64,000 nucleotides of DNA from Deltaproteobacteria bacterium (GTDB lineage: Bacteria > Bdellovibrionota > FAC87 > UBA2466): positions 66,468 to 130,467 of the forward strand of contig JACPWY010000007.1 in assembly GCA_016196825.1 (NCBI GenBank), read 5' to 3'. Positions 50,235-58,802 of this stretch are shown here, one piece after another. The notes under the pieces are model-generated. The model worked only from the letters and a program-made list of their open reading frames with translations. It did no database searches and was not told the origin of the DNA. Made by a program: the position numbers and the translations under genes. Every line of letters begins with the position of its first letter. Positions within the stretch are counted from its first letter, which is position 1.

Positions 50235-51029
50235 TTACCGTCTGCGTGACCCGAGAATAATGAGAATGATCAGGAAAAAAATCGCGAGAATGATGAGGAT
50301 CTTGATCAGAAGCCACCAGTCGATTGCATGCTCCTTTGCGCGTTCCTCTTCTGCGATCTTTTGAAGCTGCTCGTTCTGATACTTGCGCGATTGGCTGTTA
50401 GAGCTGCCCTTGCCGTCATCGGGACCACCTTTGGACGAGCCCTTTTTTCCGAGCCCGCCGCCCCGGCCGCCTCCATCTCCTTCATCACCTCCGTCGGCAC
50501 CGATGGCTCCACCGTTGCCGGCCTTATCCAAGTTGGCCCCAGGCCCGTCCTCCGCTCCATTTTTTCCGGCGCCATCTTTCTTGGCAAAGAAGTCACCGCC
50601 TCCTCCGCCCGCACCCCCGGCTCCCGCCCCTACGTTGGGCCCCGCCCCGACATTCGGTCCCACTCCGATGTTGGGCCCCGCGCCGACGGTGGGGCCAGCG
50701 CCCACATTGGGGCCGGCACCCACGTTGGGTCCTGCACCGACATTGGGCCCGGCACCGACGTTCGGCCCCGCCCCCACATTAGGTCCAGCACCAACGTTGG
50801 GACCGGCATTGGGGCTCTCGGGCCTTGCCGCTCGTTCGCTGGCAAACCAAGTGTTGGGCACCTTGCGCTTGGGCTCCTGGGAAAGAAACGCGACGAGGTT
50901 TTGGCGATTGGCAAAAAGCGAACGCCGAATCGGATCCCCAAACACATTCATCACAATCGGAACACCGACTGCCGCCACAACGAGGGTGAGCATCAAGTAA
51001 TCAATGACTGAATTTCCACGACGTGACAC
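50235..51029 (-). CDS. Membrane protein with Gly-Pro-Asn-Val-Gly-Ala hexapeptide repeats
   Basis: 264 residues. A pilin-like N-terminus (MSRRGNSVIDYLMLTLVVAAVGVPIV) gives a hydrophobic segment; after a short linker come ten tandem hexapeptides (residues 76-135, mostly GPNVGA, with GPTVGA and GPNIGV variants), then a Gly-rich acidic segment, a charged helix (NEQLQKIAEEERAKE) and a C-terminal helix (LLIKILIILAIFFLIILIIL). The repeat units differ at synonymous third positions, so they are kept for the protein and not recent DNA slippage. Resembles a Flp/Tad-type minor pilin with an extended stalk, by shape only. Confidence 0.65.
   Translation of the reverse strand: MSRRGNSVIDYLMLTLVVAAVGVPIVMNVFGDPIRRSLFANRQNLVAFLSQEPKRKVPNTWFASERAARPESPNAGPNVGAGPNVGAGPNVGAGPNVGAGPNVGAGPNVGAGPTVGAGPNIGVGPNVGAGPNVGAGAGGAGGGGGDFFAKKDGAGKNGAEDGPGANLDKAGNGGAIGADGGDEGDGGGRGGGLGKKGSSKGGPDDGKGSSNSQSRKYQNEQLQKIAEEERAKEHAIDWWLLIKILIILAIFFLIILIILGSRRR
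50625..50804 (-). repeat. Ten 18-base tandem repeats inside the hexapeptide-repeat gene
   Basis: 180 bases, ten units of 18, encoding the hexapeptide array of the surrounding gene. Third-base differences are frequent between units. Not a CRISPR: the units adjoin without spacers and stay in frame. Confidence 0.85.
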
Positions 51030-51081
51030 TTCGCTCGGCTTATCGGCAACCTTTCGCCCGTCTTTGACCCATCTTTGAGCT

Positions 51082-52470
51082 CTAGCTCACCAGCCTCCGT
51101 TGGATCTTCCCGAATTCGCCGTTCGACATGACGACGACGACATCGCCGGGCTTGACCTCGGCGCGGACGAACGTGGCGATGGCGTCGGCGTTTTCGAACG
51201 CACGGGCTGACTTACCGGCTTTTTTCAGGTCGTCCGCGAGGGTGTCGGCCGAGAAGCGTGAATCTGAGCCCAGCTCAGATTGTCGAATGGGGATCGAGAC
51301 GCAGATCTCATCGGCCGGTGCAAAGGCCTTTGGGTAGACCTCCTGGTGGACACTGCGACGAGCGGTGGCTGATCGCGGTTCGAAGAGAGCGAAGAGTTTA
51401 CCAGTGGGATGGCGTCGCCTGACGGCCGATAAGGTCGCCAGCACTTCTGTGGGGTGGTGAGCAAAATCATCGATGAGATAGAAAGGGCTCGCTTGAAGGA
51501 CCTGCTGGCGCCGCCTCACGCCAGTGAAGCGCGAGACGATGGGGGCGATCTTTTGGACCGGAGCCCCGAGATTCACTGCGCAGATGATCCCCGAGATGAG
51601 ATTGAAAAGATTGTGTTCACCGTAGAGTGGTGTTTGGAAGCGCCCAATCGAACGTTTCTTGTAGAGCACCTCGAAGTCGAAACCTTCCGGCGTCTCCTTC
51701 ACATCATTCAGCCGCCACATCGCGCTCGGGTTATTTCCAAAGCTTTGTACGGGGCAGAGCGATTCCGCGGCTACCTCGACGACCACGGGGTCGTCATAGC
51801 GAGCCACGCAGAGGCCATCGCCCGGGAGAAGCGCCACGAGTTTTTCAAAAGATTGTTTCACGTGATCGAGATCGCGATAGATGTCGGCGTGATCAAACTC
51901 AATGCTTGTGAGTACAAGGAAGTGGGGATGGTAGTGCAGGAACTTGGGCCCTTTGTCGAAGAAGGCCGAGTCGTACTCATCCCCTTCGCAGACCGCATAG
52001 AGACCGTCGGTGATCGCTGATCCGGAGGGGAGATCATTTGGCACTCCCCCGATCAGATAAGACGGGTTGAGACCGAGCTCCGAAAGAAGATAAGCGATCC
52101 AGGTTGAAGTGGTTGTCTTGCCGTGAGTCCCGGCCACGACAACATTTTTTCGGCTTTCGATGACGAAGCGGCGAACCGCCTCGGGAAACGAGTAGAAAGG
52201 CGTTCCCTTCTGAATCCAGGCGCGCGCCTCCGAATTGGCTTTTGTGATCACGTTTCCAATGATGACGGCGTCAGCGGCAATCCGCGAAGCCGTCGCGGCG
52301 TCGTAACCCTGAATGAGCTCGATGCGGGCGTTGGTGAGAACCGATTTCATTGGTTCGTAGAGGGCGCCATCACTGCCGGTCACTTTGAATCCTCGCTGCG
52401 CGAGGTTGACCGCGAGAGTACCGGTGCCCACGCCGCCGATACCAACGAAATGAATAGATTTAGCCTCCAT
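51082..52470 (-). CDS. mpl: UDP-N-acetylmuramate:L-alanyl-gamma-D-glutamyl-meso-diaminopimelate ligase
   Basis: 462 residues. Mur ligase fold: N-terminal Rossmann HFVGIGGVGTGTLAVNLAQRG, P-loop VVVAGTHGKTTTSTW (near 110), and Mpl-type markers EGDEYDSAFFDKGPKFLHYHP and FEPRSATARRSVHQEVYPKAF. Reattaches recycled tripeptide to UDP-MurNAc, bypassing MurC, D and E. Overlaps the serine hydrolase by 11 bases; together with namZ and dacB elsewhere in the window this points to muropeptide recycling. Confidence 0.92.
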   Translation of the reverse strand: MEAKSIHFVGIGGVGTGTLAVNLAQRGFKVTGSDGALYEPMKSVLTNARIELIQGYDAATASRIAADAVIIGNVITKANSEARAWIQKGTPFYSFPEAVRRFVIESRKNVVVAGTHGKTTTSTWIAYLLSELGLNPSYLIGGVPNDLPSGSAITDGLYAVCEGDEYDSAFFDKGPKFLHYHPHFLVLTSIEFDHADIYRDLDHVKQSFEKLVALLPGDGLCVARYDDPVVVEVAAESLCPVQSFGNNPSAMWRLNDVKETPEGFDFEVLYKKRSIGRFQTPLYGEHNLFNLISGIICAVNLGAPVQKIAPIVSRFTGVRRRQQVLQASPFYLIDDFAHHPTEVLATLSAVRRRHPTGKLFALFEPRSATARRSVHQEVYPKAFAPADEICVSIPIRQSELGSDSRFSADTLADDLKKAGKSARAFENADAIATFVRAEVKPGDVVVVMSNGEFGKIQRRLVS

Positions 52471-53539
52471 AGTGGGCCCTCCAGAGTAAAGCTATCTCAT
52501 TGTGGAGTATTGGTCGAAGAGTCCGGATGCGCTCGTCGAATCGGGAGGGATGGATGCGGTTAGTAAACCACACTACGTAGCCCTCCATTTTGGGGTCCAC
52601 CCAGAGCGAGCAGCCGGGGTAACCCAGATGGCCGAAGCTTTCCTGGGAGAAATATTCCCCGGCCGATGAGCCCTTCATCGATCGCGTGTCCCAGCCGTAG
52701 CCCCAATCCGATCCCTCGATGAGGCCCGCCCGGGTTGTGAAGAGTATCGCGGTCGCCTGGCTGAGCCAGCGGGATTTTCCCTCTCGCGCCTTCATCCATT
52801 CTCGCGCGAGAGGCGCAAGGCCTTCGACTGTTGCGAAGAGGCCAGCGTGGGCAGCGATACCCCCGAGCGCTGAACAATTCTCGTCGAAGACTTCGCCGAC
52901 AAGGAGACGGCTGCGCCAAAGGCAATACTCAGTGGCGGCGACAGTCTTCACGCTCGGCCGAAACCGAGCGTTCAGATCGAGCGGCCTCCGGACCTCGGTT
53001 TCAAAGATCTCATCGAGAGGGCCACGCGACTCAATCAGAAGCCCTAAGAGAAGAAAGCCAAGATCACTGTACGTGGCCGCGACTCCCTGTTTTTCGACTA
53101 AGAATTCCTTTTCGTGGGACTTAAACCAACTCAAAAGATCTTTCTCGGGCTTTTGATAGTACGGAGTCCACCAAAGAAGGCCGGCCGAATGAGAGAGGAG
53201 ACTTCCTATCGTCAGGTTTTCAAACCCGGTGCCTTGAAAGCCGGGCAGGAACTTACCCAGCGTATCGGCGAGCTGAATACTTTTCTTGTCGAACCAACGT
53301 GCCAGAATCGAAGTAGTGCACACCGCCTTGGTGAGGCTGCCGATGTCAAAGAGCGTGGAGGCCGTGACCGGCTGGGCGTCGGGCCAATAGCTCGTCGTAC
53401 CTCCGAAAAAATGTATTTTTCCCAGGGGGTTTTCGCAAAAGAGTTGGTAGCCGGAGTAGCAGTATTTGGACCGCGAATCTTCCAGAATGTATCTCAGATG
53501 CGTTAGAGATGACACTGGCTGCCCGGGGAATGGGGCCAA
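52460..53539 (-). CDS. Serine hydrolase of the class C beta-lactamase/PBP fold
   Basis: 359 residues. Motifs: GSLTK (SxxK in LFDIGSLTKAVC, near 70), YSD (YxN position, in ATYSDLGFLLLG, near 158) and GHLGYPGCSLW (third motif region, HxG in place of KTG). No signal peptide, so possibly cytosolic, as for recycling enzymes that handle imported muropeptides. Start is uncertain: TTG at 53539 overlaps the BamB-like gene by 37 bases; GTG at 53515 is an alternative. Directly upstream of mpl with overlap, so both act on the same pathway, probably. Confidence 0.83.
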   Translation of the reverse strand: MAPFPGQPVSSLTHLRYILEDSRSKYCYSGYQLFCENPLGKIHFFGGTTSYWPDAQPVTASTLFDIGSLTKAVCTTSILARWFDKKSIQLADTLGKFLPGFQGTGFENLTIGSLLSHSAGLLWWTPYYQKPEKDLLSWFKSHEKEFLVEKQGVAATYSDLGFLLLGLLIESRGPLDEIFETEVRRPLDLNARFRPSVKTVAATEYCLWRSRLLVGEVFDENCSALGGIAAHAGLFATVEGLAPLAREWMKAREGKSRWLSQATAILFTTRAGLIEGSDWGYGWDTRSMKGSSAGEYFSQESFGHLGYPGCSLWVDPKMEGYVVWFTNRIHPSRFDERIRTLRPILHNEIALLWRAHYGG

Positions 53540-54669
53540 AAGGCCGAGAGCAGAGGGACAAAATCATGCGTCTCAAGACAAAGCGGTTTGGGCACCACCT
53601 GGAATGAGAAAAGATTCCCGTAGTTACTCAGGACGTAGAAGCTCCCTTCGGTCGGATTGGAGGCTGGAGCGGAATAGGTGCCTGCACCCAATCGACGGGT
53701 CCAGACCACCTCACCTGTCTTGTCATTCAAGGCATAAAGGGGATCGCCGGTTGTGGCGAAAATAATGAGATCGCCGGCTCGCACGGGCGTTAGTCCCACG
53801 CCCGACTCAATCGAGGTTTTCCAGAGGGGGCTGCCGGTTGAGCGGTCCATCGCGTAGAAAAAGCCGTTGAGGCCCGCGAAGTAGAAACGATCACCTTCGA
53901 CTAAGAATCCACTGTGGCTTCCCACCGCGAAGATCCATTGTGTGGAGCCATTGGTGCGGTCAAGCGCGTAAAGATTGCCATCAAACGTTGCAACGAGCAC
54001 GCCTTTGTCATCGACATAGGCCGGCATATCGACGTCATAGAATCGAGAGCGAGTGCGGAGCTTTTTGGTCCAAAGGACAGAGCCGTTTTCGAGCGAGAGC
54101 GCCGCGATGTGGCCGTCGGCAAAGCCCTGCAGAATCATGTCACCGTAAATTGAGGGAGTGGCTGAGCCCCGGACGGTGAGCTTTTCATCTCCTCGGTGGG
54201 CGTAATGCCAAATCTCGTGGCCGTCTTTTTCGCTGAAGCAGTAGATCTCTTCCGCACTCGTCGAAGCGCAGACCTTGTCGCGTTGGATCACGGCCGGCGA
54301 GAGCCATTCGGACGTGATCTTGATGGTCCAGGCGACGCTGCCGTCCCGGGTATTCAGGGCGGTGAGCCGACCAACGTTATCACCCACGTAGAGTTTGGAG
54401 CGTCCGTAAGCGAGTGCGCCGTTCACAGACCCGGCGACCGATGTTTTCCAAGCAGGGTATCCACCTTGCCGTTGAAGCGCGACGACCTCTCCTTGGCTCG
54501 TGGCGTAGTAAAGGATATCGCCGACGAGCAGCGGATGTGTGCGCTCTTGAGCCACCATTTCGAAACGATTCTCCCGATGAGTGTTGATCACCCAGTCACC
54601 CTGGACAGAAACGGGGGCCGCTGCGTTGAGGTGAAAAGAAAAGAGAAAGAGGAAGGGGATCAATTTCAT
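53503..54669 (-). CDS. BamB-like PQQ beta-propeller protein
   Basis: 388 residues with a signal peptide (FLFLFSFHLNAAAP; no clear lipobox). Seven to eight repeats of the WD40-like PQQ motif are visible (GEVVALQRQGGYPAWK, GRLTALNTRDGSVAWT, GHIAALSLENGSVLWT, GNLYALDRTNGSTQWI, GFFYAMDRSTGSPLWK, DPLYALNDKTGEVVWT). BamB is a lipoprotein scaffold of the outer-membrane barrel assembly complex. The TPR gene just upstream (4-base overlap) matches the yfgM-bamB order of proteobacteria, although der is absent. The C-terminal ~30 residues are unrelated to the propeller. Confidence 0.82.
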   Translation of the reverse strand: MKLIPFLFLFSFHLNAAAPVSVQGDWVINTHRENRFEMVAQERTHPLLVGDILYYATSQGEVVALQRQGGYPAWKTSVAGSVNGALAYGRSKLYVGDNVGRLTALNTRDGSVAWTIKITSEWLSPAVIQRDKVCASTSAEEIYCFSEKDGHEIWHYAHRGDEKLTVRGSATPSIYGDMILQGFADGHIAALSLENGSVLWTKKLRTRSRFYDVDMPAYVDDKGVLVATFDGNLYALDRTNGSTQWIFAVGSHSGFLVEGDRFYFAGLNGFFYAMDRSTGSPLWKTSIESGVGLTPVRAGDLIIFATTGDPLYALNDKTGEVVWTRRLGAGTYSAPASNPTEGSFYVLSNYGNLFSFQVVPKPLCLETHDFVPLLSAFWPHSPGSQCHL

Positions 54670-55382
54670 GATTTTGAGGCGAAGTTCGGACTCTTCATGC
54701 GTCGCAATCCGTTCTTAGCCATCTTTGCAAACTCGGTGCTCGGGAAGTCCACTGTGAGCTTTTGGTAGGTCTCTTGGGCCTTGGCCGCATCCCCCTTCGT
54801 CTCCAGCGCTCCAGCCAATTTCAAAAGCGCGTAGGGCTTTGCGTCGCCCGGAAGCTCGGAGGCCACCCGGTATTCATTGATGGCGTTGTCGAGCTGATCG
54901 CCTAGCTCGAGGGCCTCTCCATAATCGATTCCCAGAAGCTGTTTTTCGGTCGGGAGAAGGTCGGAAAACTTTCGAGCTTTGCCATACCAATCCACAGCTT
55001 CTCCAGAGGACACCTTGGCTTTGGCCTTGTCCCGGAAAAATTCCTTACGCGCGAGCTCGAAATGGTGGTCGCCGAGCCGGGTCGCCGCGATGAAGCCGGG
55101 GCGGGCGCCACTGAATCCTTCGTGCACCTTCTTATACTCGTCCCAGCGCTTGGTCTCCTCGACCTTCTCGGCCTTGTGAAGAGCATTCCATGCATCGTTC
55201 AGTCTTTTCGAAGTCCAATAGTCGAAGCCATAAAAGAGGATGATCGTGGCGGCCCCTAACGAGGAGACCAGGATGAAGGGCGAACGGCGTTGGACAAAAA
55301 ACTCGATAAAACGATTCCCCTTTTGCACAAACGTGTCAGGGGCTTTGAGCTCTTTCCGATTAATATGGGGCGTCTTTTGCAT
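54666..55382 (-). CDS. YfgM-like TPR membrane protein
   Basis: 238 residues. A single transmembrane helix (FILVSSLGAATIILFYGFDYW, residues 35-57) then tetratricopeptide-like helices (GFIAATRLGDHHFELARKEF, QLLGIDYGEALELGDQLDNAINEYRVASELPGDAKPYALLKLAGALETKGDAAKAQETYQKLTVDFP). Topology and partner gene match YfgM, a periplasmic chaperone-network protein of the bamB neighbourhood. The spacing between helices also fits BamD-like proteins. Overlaps the BamB-like gene by 4 bases. Confidence 0.8.
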   Translation of the reverse strand: MQKTPHINRKELKAPDTFVQKGNRFIEFFVQRRSPFILVSSLGAATIILFYGFDYWTSKRLNDAWNALHKAEKVEETKRWDEYKKVHEGFSGARPGFIAATRLGDHHFELARKEFFRDKAKAKVSSGEAVDWYGKARKFSDLLPTEKQLLGIDYGEALELGDQLDNAINEYRVASELPGDAKPYALLKLAGALETKGDAAKAQETYQKLTVDFPSTEFAKMAKNGLRRMKSPNFASKS

Positions 55383-55496
55383 AGGTAGCTCCAGAGAATA
55401 CTCGAAAACGGAGGCAAGTCAAAAGCTGGAGGGTGATTAAACAATTGAACTTGCAGGACCTTTTTGAGGATACAATAATGAATCAAGGGGAAACCT

Positions 55497-55976
55497 ATGA
55501 AAAAACTGGTGCTCGTGGTGGTGGGTTTCGTGAGCTTCGCACTCCCTGCGAAAAACCTCGACTCGCGGTTCGGGTTTGGGGTGGCCACGACCGACTTCGA
55601 CAACCTGGGGATGCTTTCTCTGCGCTACCATATCGATCACTTCCTGAGCACTGCCATTCAGGTTGGGTTCAACACCGACAGCGCGGTGAACGCGACCCGC
55701 ATCGGGGCGAAGATCCTGAGAAATGTCTCGATGGAGGAGAACGCAAATTTCTTTTTGGGTGCGGGCCTCTTTGTGATCGCAGACCAGGGGAAAACTGCGA
55801 CCTTGAGCACCGGCATTGAGCTTGATGGTTTGATCGGAATGGAGTTCTTCTTCTCGGGGCTTCCTAATCTGGGGATCTCCGTAGAGACGGGGCTAGCTCT
55901 GAGAAGCGTCCGCGCCGTCACATTCAGCAGTCTCGGCACAGGCTTTGGCGCTGGGGCCGTGCATTACTACTTCTAA
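55497..55976 (+). CDS. Small outer-membrane barrel-like protein
   Basis: 159 residues. AAGGGG lies 8 bases upstream of the ATG. Signal peptide MKKLVLVVVGFVSFALPAK. The mature chain is a series of short amphipathic strands (FGFGVATTDF, MLSLRYHIDHFLSTAIQVGFN, NFFLGAGLFVIAD, GIELDGLIGMEFFF, NLGISVETGLAL) and ends in YYF, the C-terminal Phe of a barrel. An eight-stranded OmpW or OmpA-like barrel is likely. Divergent from the TPR gene. Confidence 0.72.
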   Translation: MKKLVLVVVGFVSFALPAKNLDSRFGFGVATTDFDNLGMLSLRYHIDHFLSTAIQVGFNTDSAVNATRIGAKILRNVSMEENANFFLGAGLFVIADQGKTATLSTGIELDGLIGMEFFFSGLPNLGISVETGLALRSVRAVTFSSLGTGFGAGAVHYYF

Positions 55977-56101
55977 CTCGGTCGCGCTCCACCCAAACCC
56001 AAAAATCCTCTGTCCTGACCAAACTTTTGACAATCACCTTCGCCGGCCTCCCTGTATTTGCAGCGGTTTCCTGCGGAATACGAATTGCACCTCTTAAGCT
56101 T

Positions 56102-56848
56102 GTGAAATCCAATCCGTTTACATTTATTCTAGCTCTGATTCTCCTTTCGCCCGCTCCGTTGAACGGAGAGGTCGGCGGACAGGAGCTGGCGGCCGCAAAT
56201 CAGAAGGCGGCTACTCAGAATCTCATTCGCACTGGCGAGGAGCTAAAACACGCCCAAACAACATACGACGAGGCAGAAGAAAAATACCAAAAAGCCCCTG
56301 ACAAACCCCCCGGCCCCAAGAAGCAAGCTAAGGACGAGCGAGATAAGGCGAAGGAGCAACTCGATATTGCGCAGCAACAGATGGGTAATGCGGCAAAGCT
56401 CTACAACGCCTCCAACCAGAACATGCAAACCGCGCAGAACGGGCTTTCCGGCGAAAAAGGGGGAGGGCCTCCGCCGATGATGCCACCTCAATCGCCGCCG
56501 CCTAAGGGCGAAGAAGGCGGTGGCGGAGGATCAAGTTCTTCAGCTGCGGCTCAGTCGACTGCCCCTGCGAGCCAAATTTCTAACACGACGGTCCCTGGTT
56601 CTGGGGCCAGTTCTTCGACCTCAGGAATGATTGGGCCCGACCTCGGCAATTCGGGCTCCAGCGCCGCCGCGGCCTCAACCGATTCTTTTCATGCTGGCCT
56701 CAACGAGCTCACAGGTGCCGCCGCACCCAGAGAGCCTGCTGCTGCCCCGCCCGCTTCCAATGCAACGCCTCTCGCGCCTGGGGCGCTGGACCCCGGCTCA
56801 CCGGCAGCGGCCCCACCCTTTCGAGTCTTCTCTCCCAGTAATCACTGA
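56102..56848 (+). CDS. Secreted coiled-coil and low-complexity protein
   Basis: 248 residues from GTG (VKSNPFTFILALILLSPAPLNG signal). A longer frame from a TTG at 56027 is possible, but that TTG is part of TTGACA and is more likely promoter. The first half of the mature chain is a charged coiled coil (ANQKAATQNLIRTGEELKHAQTTYDEAEEKYQ, KEQLDIAQQQMGNAAKLYN); the second half is Pro/Gly/Ser/Ala-rich (PPPMMPPQSPPPKG, GGGGGSSSSAAA). Low complexity suggests an extended surface or linker role. No family recognised. Overlaps the next minus-strand gene by 7 bases. Confidence 0.6.
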   Translation: MKSNPFTFILALILLSPAPLNGEVGGQELAAANQKAATQNLIRTGEELKHAQTTYDEAEEKYQKAPDKPPGPKKQAKDERDKAKEQLDIAQQQMGNAAKLYNASNQNMQTAQNGLSGEKGGGPPPMMPPQSPPPKGEEGGGGGSSSSAAAQSTAPASQISNTTVPGSGASSSTSGMIGPDLGNSGSSAAAASTDSFHAGLNELTGAAAPREPAAAPPASNATPLAPGALDPGSPAAAPPFRVFSPSNH

Positions 56849-57585
56849 GTAACGCGTTTGATAAACCCCACGCTTTCGAGATGCTTCTGGAAAGCGGCTT
56901 CGTCCTGTTCAACTGCCTCTCGCACGGCGCGTGTGTCGATGTCATCACCAAGTCGATCGTAGAGACCGAGCACTTCCCGCGCGGCCTTTCCAAAATCTTC
57001 CCGGCGAGCGAGCTTATTCAAAAGATCCCAGGCTGCATCGATCTGCGTCTGCAATCTCACGGCCGCAAACTGGACGGCCGCCTGATCCGGATTCTTCGTG
57101 CTGCAATAACGAATGGTGTGATCGGCCGCCGCGCGAATCGCGGTCAGTTCCGGAAAGCGGGGCTTGTCTTCGCTGTCCTTAAGCCCAACGAGATCGACGA
57201 GGCCTCCGCGGATATCCGCGAGAAGGACCTGCAGTCGCTCGGCGATCTTGATGAGTCGGTGACGTTCTTCGTATTGCAGGTCGGCCTTCGATGGCTCGCG
57301 CGGCTCGATGCGGTCGTAGCGGCGCGAAATGCTGAGCCGCCAGTCCCTCTCAGAGGGGTGACGGTACCGTTCGCCGCGCTCCATCGGCTCGGGGCGCGGC
57401 GGGCTCTCATGTCTTGAGGCCTCGCGCGGTGTTCTGTCACGGGAGGGTTCCGTCGGAATAGAGTAGAGCTCTTCCTCGTAATAGTAGTAACGGGGGCGTT
57501 GTTTGGTCTCCTTCGGCTTTTCGATCACATCGTCCGCAAGGGCGAAGGTTGAAAACACCATCATCAGGGCGGCTATCGTGTGCAT
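56842..57585 (-). CDS. Secreted protein with Tyr/Pro/Arg-rich N-terminus, unknown
   Basis: 247 residues with a signal peptide (MHTIAALMMVFSTFALA). Residues ~25-95 are low-complexity and charged (RPRYYYYEEEL, repeated RxxPxE segments); residues ~100-247 are helical (ADLQYEERHRLIKIAERLQVLLADIRGGLVDL, TQIDAAWDLLNKLARREDFGKAAREVLGLYDRLG). It overlaps the MFS gene upstream by 13 bases, so it is the last gene of the queuosine run. No family recognised. Confidence 0.65.
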   Translation of the reverse strand: MHTIAALMMVFSTFALADDVIEKPKETKQRPRYYYYEEELYSIPTEPSRDRTPREASRHESPPRPEPMERGERYRHPSERDWRLSISRRYDRIEPREPSKADLQYEERHRLIKIAERLQVLLADIRGGLVDLVGLKDSEDKPRFPELTAIRAAADHTIRYCSTKNPDQAAVQFAAVRLQTQIDAAWDLLNKLARREDFGKAAREVLGLYDRLGDDIDTRAVREAVEQDEAAFQKHLESVGFIKRVTQ

Positions 57586-58802
57586 TTGGGTCTCCTATTT
57601 GTGGGTTCGAAAAAGCAAAGAATCAGAGCTAGGGACGCGACTAACCCGGCCGAAAGATACGCGGCCCCCGGAAATAGGTGGGCCGTTTGCGGAGCCGTGA
57701 AGAATTCAAAAACATGCGAAAAGAGAAATGGCCCAACAACGGCCGTGAGACTCGCCAGCGAGAAGAGACTCCCTTGGAGCTCGCCCTGGACCGATTCGGG
57801 GACCGAGCGGGAGATGATGGATTGAAGCGTGGGGATGGCGATGCCGGAGGTGGAGCAGGTGAGCATCACTAGATAGGCCATCCAGCCTTTTGTGATGAAG
57901 GCAAAAAGGGTGAAGGTGAAGATCTGAAAGAGTACGCCGATCCGAAGTGCGGTCGACTCGCCCAGACGTGTTACCAGGGGGCCGGTGGCCCAACCCTGCG
58001 AGATCGCGACCGTGATACCCACGAGCGTGAGGGAGAGGCCGACCTCCCATTGCGTCCATCCGAATTTGGTTTGAGTGTAGAGAGTCCAATTGGTGGGGTG
58101 GACCTGATTGGCGAAAAAGAGCAGAAAATAGACGGCAACCGGAATAAGAAGCCGGGGCTCAAGGAGAATGCGGCCGATGGATTCAAACGGATTGCGAATG
58201 GTCCAACGCGGCTGACGCTTCTTGGGAGCCAGAGTTTCGGGCAGAAAGCAGACGATGAAGATGAGATTGAGAAGATTGAGGAGTGCTGCAGCAAAAAAGG
58301 GGGCTCTGAGTCCCGAAAAAGAGAGGAGGCCCCCAAGCGCTGGGCCGATGATGAGCCCCAACCCGGTGGCCGCGCCAATCTTGCCGAAGTTTTTGGCTCG
58401 GTCGGAGTGTGAACTGATGTCAAAGATGGAGGAGGCGGCCACCGAGAGGCTCGCGGCTGTGATTCCGGAGATCACACGACCTATGTAAAGGACAGTGAGG
58501 TCAGACGTGAGAGCCATGCAAAGATAGTCAACGGCGGCGCCGAGGAGGGAGAGGACCAGAATCGGTTTTCTCCCCACGACGTCGGACACTGAACCGAGGA
58601 GAGGCAGGAAGAGAAACTGAGCGAGTGAGTAGCAGCCAATGAAATAGCCCATGTGGCTTGAGACCGCGCTGGGGTCACCGCTGAGAGAGTTGATGAGCTC
58701 GGGGAGAACGGGGAGAAGAAGCCCCATCCCGATCGAATCGAGGACGAGTGTGGAGACGATGAGCCAGATTCCGTGTTTTGGCCAGCGTTGAGTCATGTTC
58801 AA
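57573..58802 (-). CDS. MFS transporter of the TetA/multidrug type
   Basis: 409 residues with 12 predicted helices. Motif A after helix 2: GSVSDVVGRKPILV; motif C region in helix 5: GLIIGPALGGLL; N-terminus LVLDSIGMGLLLPVLPEL as in DHA1 (12-TM) drug exporters. Expels drugs or metabolites by proton antiport. Coupled by a 4-base overlap to queC, so it is transcribed with the queuosine genes; whether its substrate is related to the pathway is unknown. Confidence 0.9.
   Translation of the reverse strand: MNMTQRWPKHGIWLIVSTLVLDSIGMGLLLPVLPELINSLSGDPSAVSSHMGYFIGCYSLAQFLFLPLLGSVSDVVGRKPILVLSLLGAAVDYLCMALTSDLTVLYIGRVISGITAASLSVAASSIFDISSHSDRAKNFGKIGAATGLGLIIGPALGGLLSFSGLRAPFFAAALLNLLNLIFIVCFLPETLAPKKRQPRWTIRNPFESIGRILLEPRLLIPVAVYFLLFFANQVHPTNWTLYTQTKFGWTQWEVGLSLTLVGITVAISQGWATGPLVTRLGESTALRIGVLFQIFTFTLFAFITKGWMAYLVMLTCSTSGIAIPTLQSIISRSVPESVQGELQGSLFSLASLTAVVGPFLFSHVFEFFTAPQTAHLFPGAAYLSAGLVASLALILCFFEPTNRRPKCTR

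Noticed and set aside
50625-50804. CRISPR-like repeat array
   Set aside because: The 18-base units adjoin without spacers and encode an in-frame hexapeptide.
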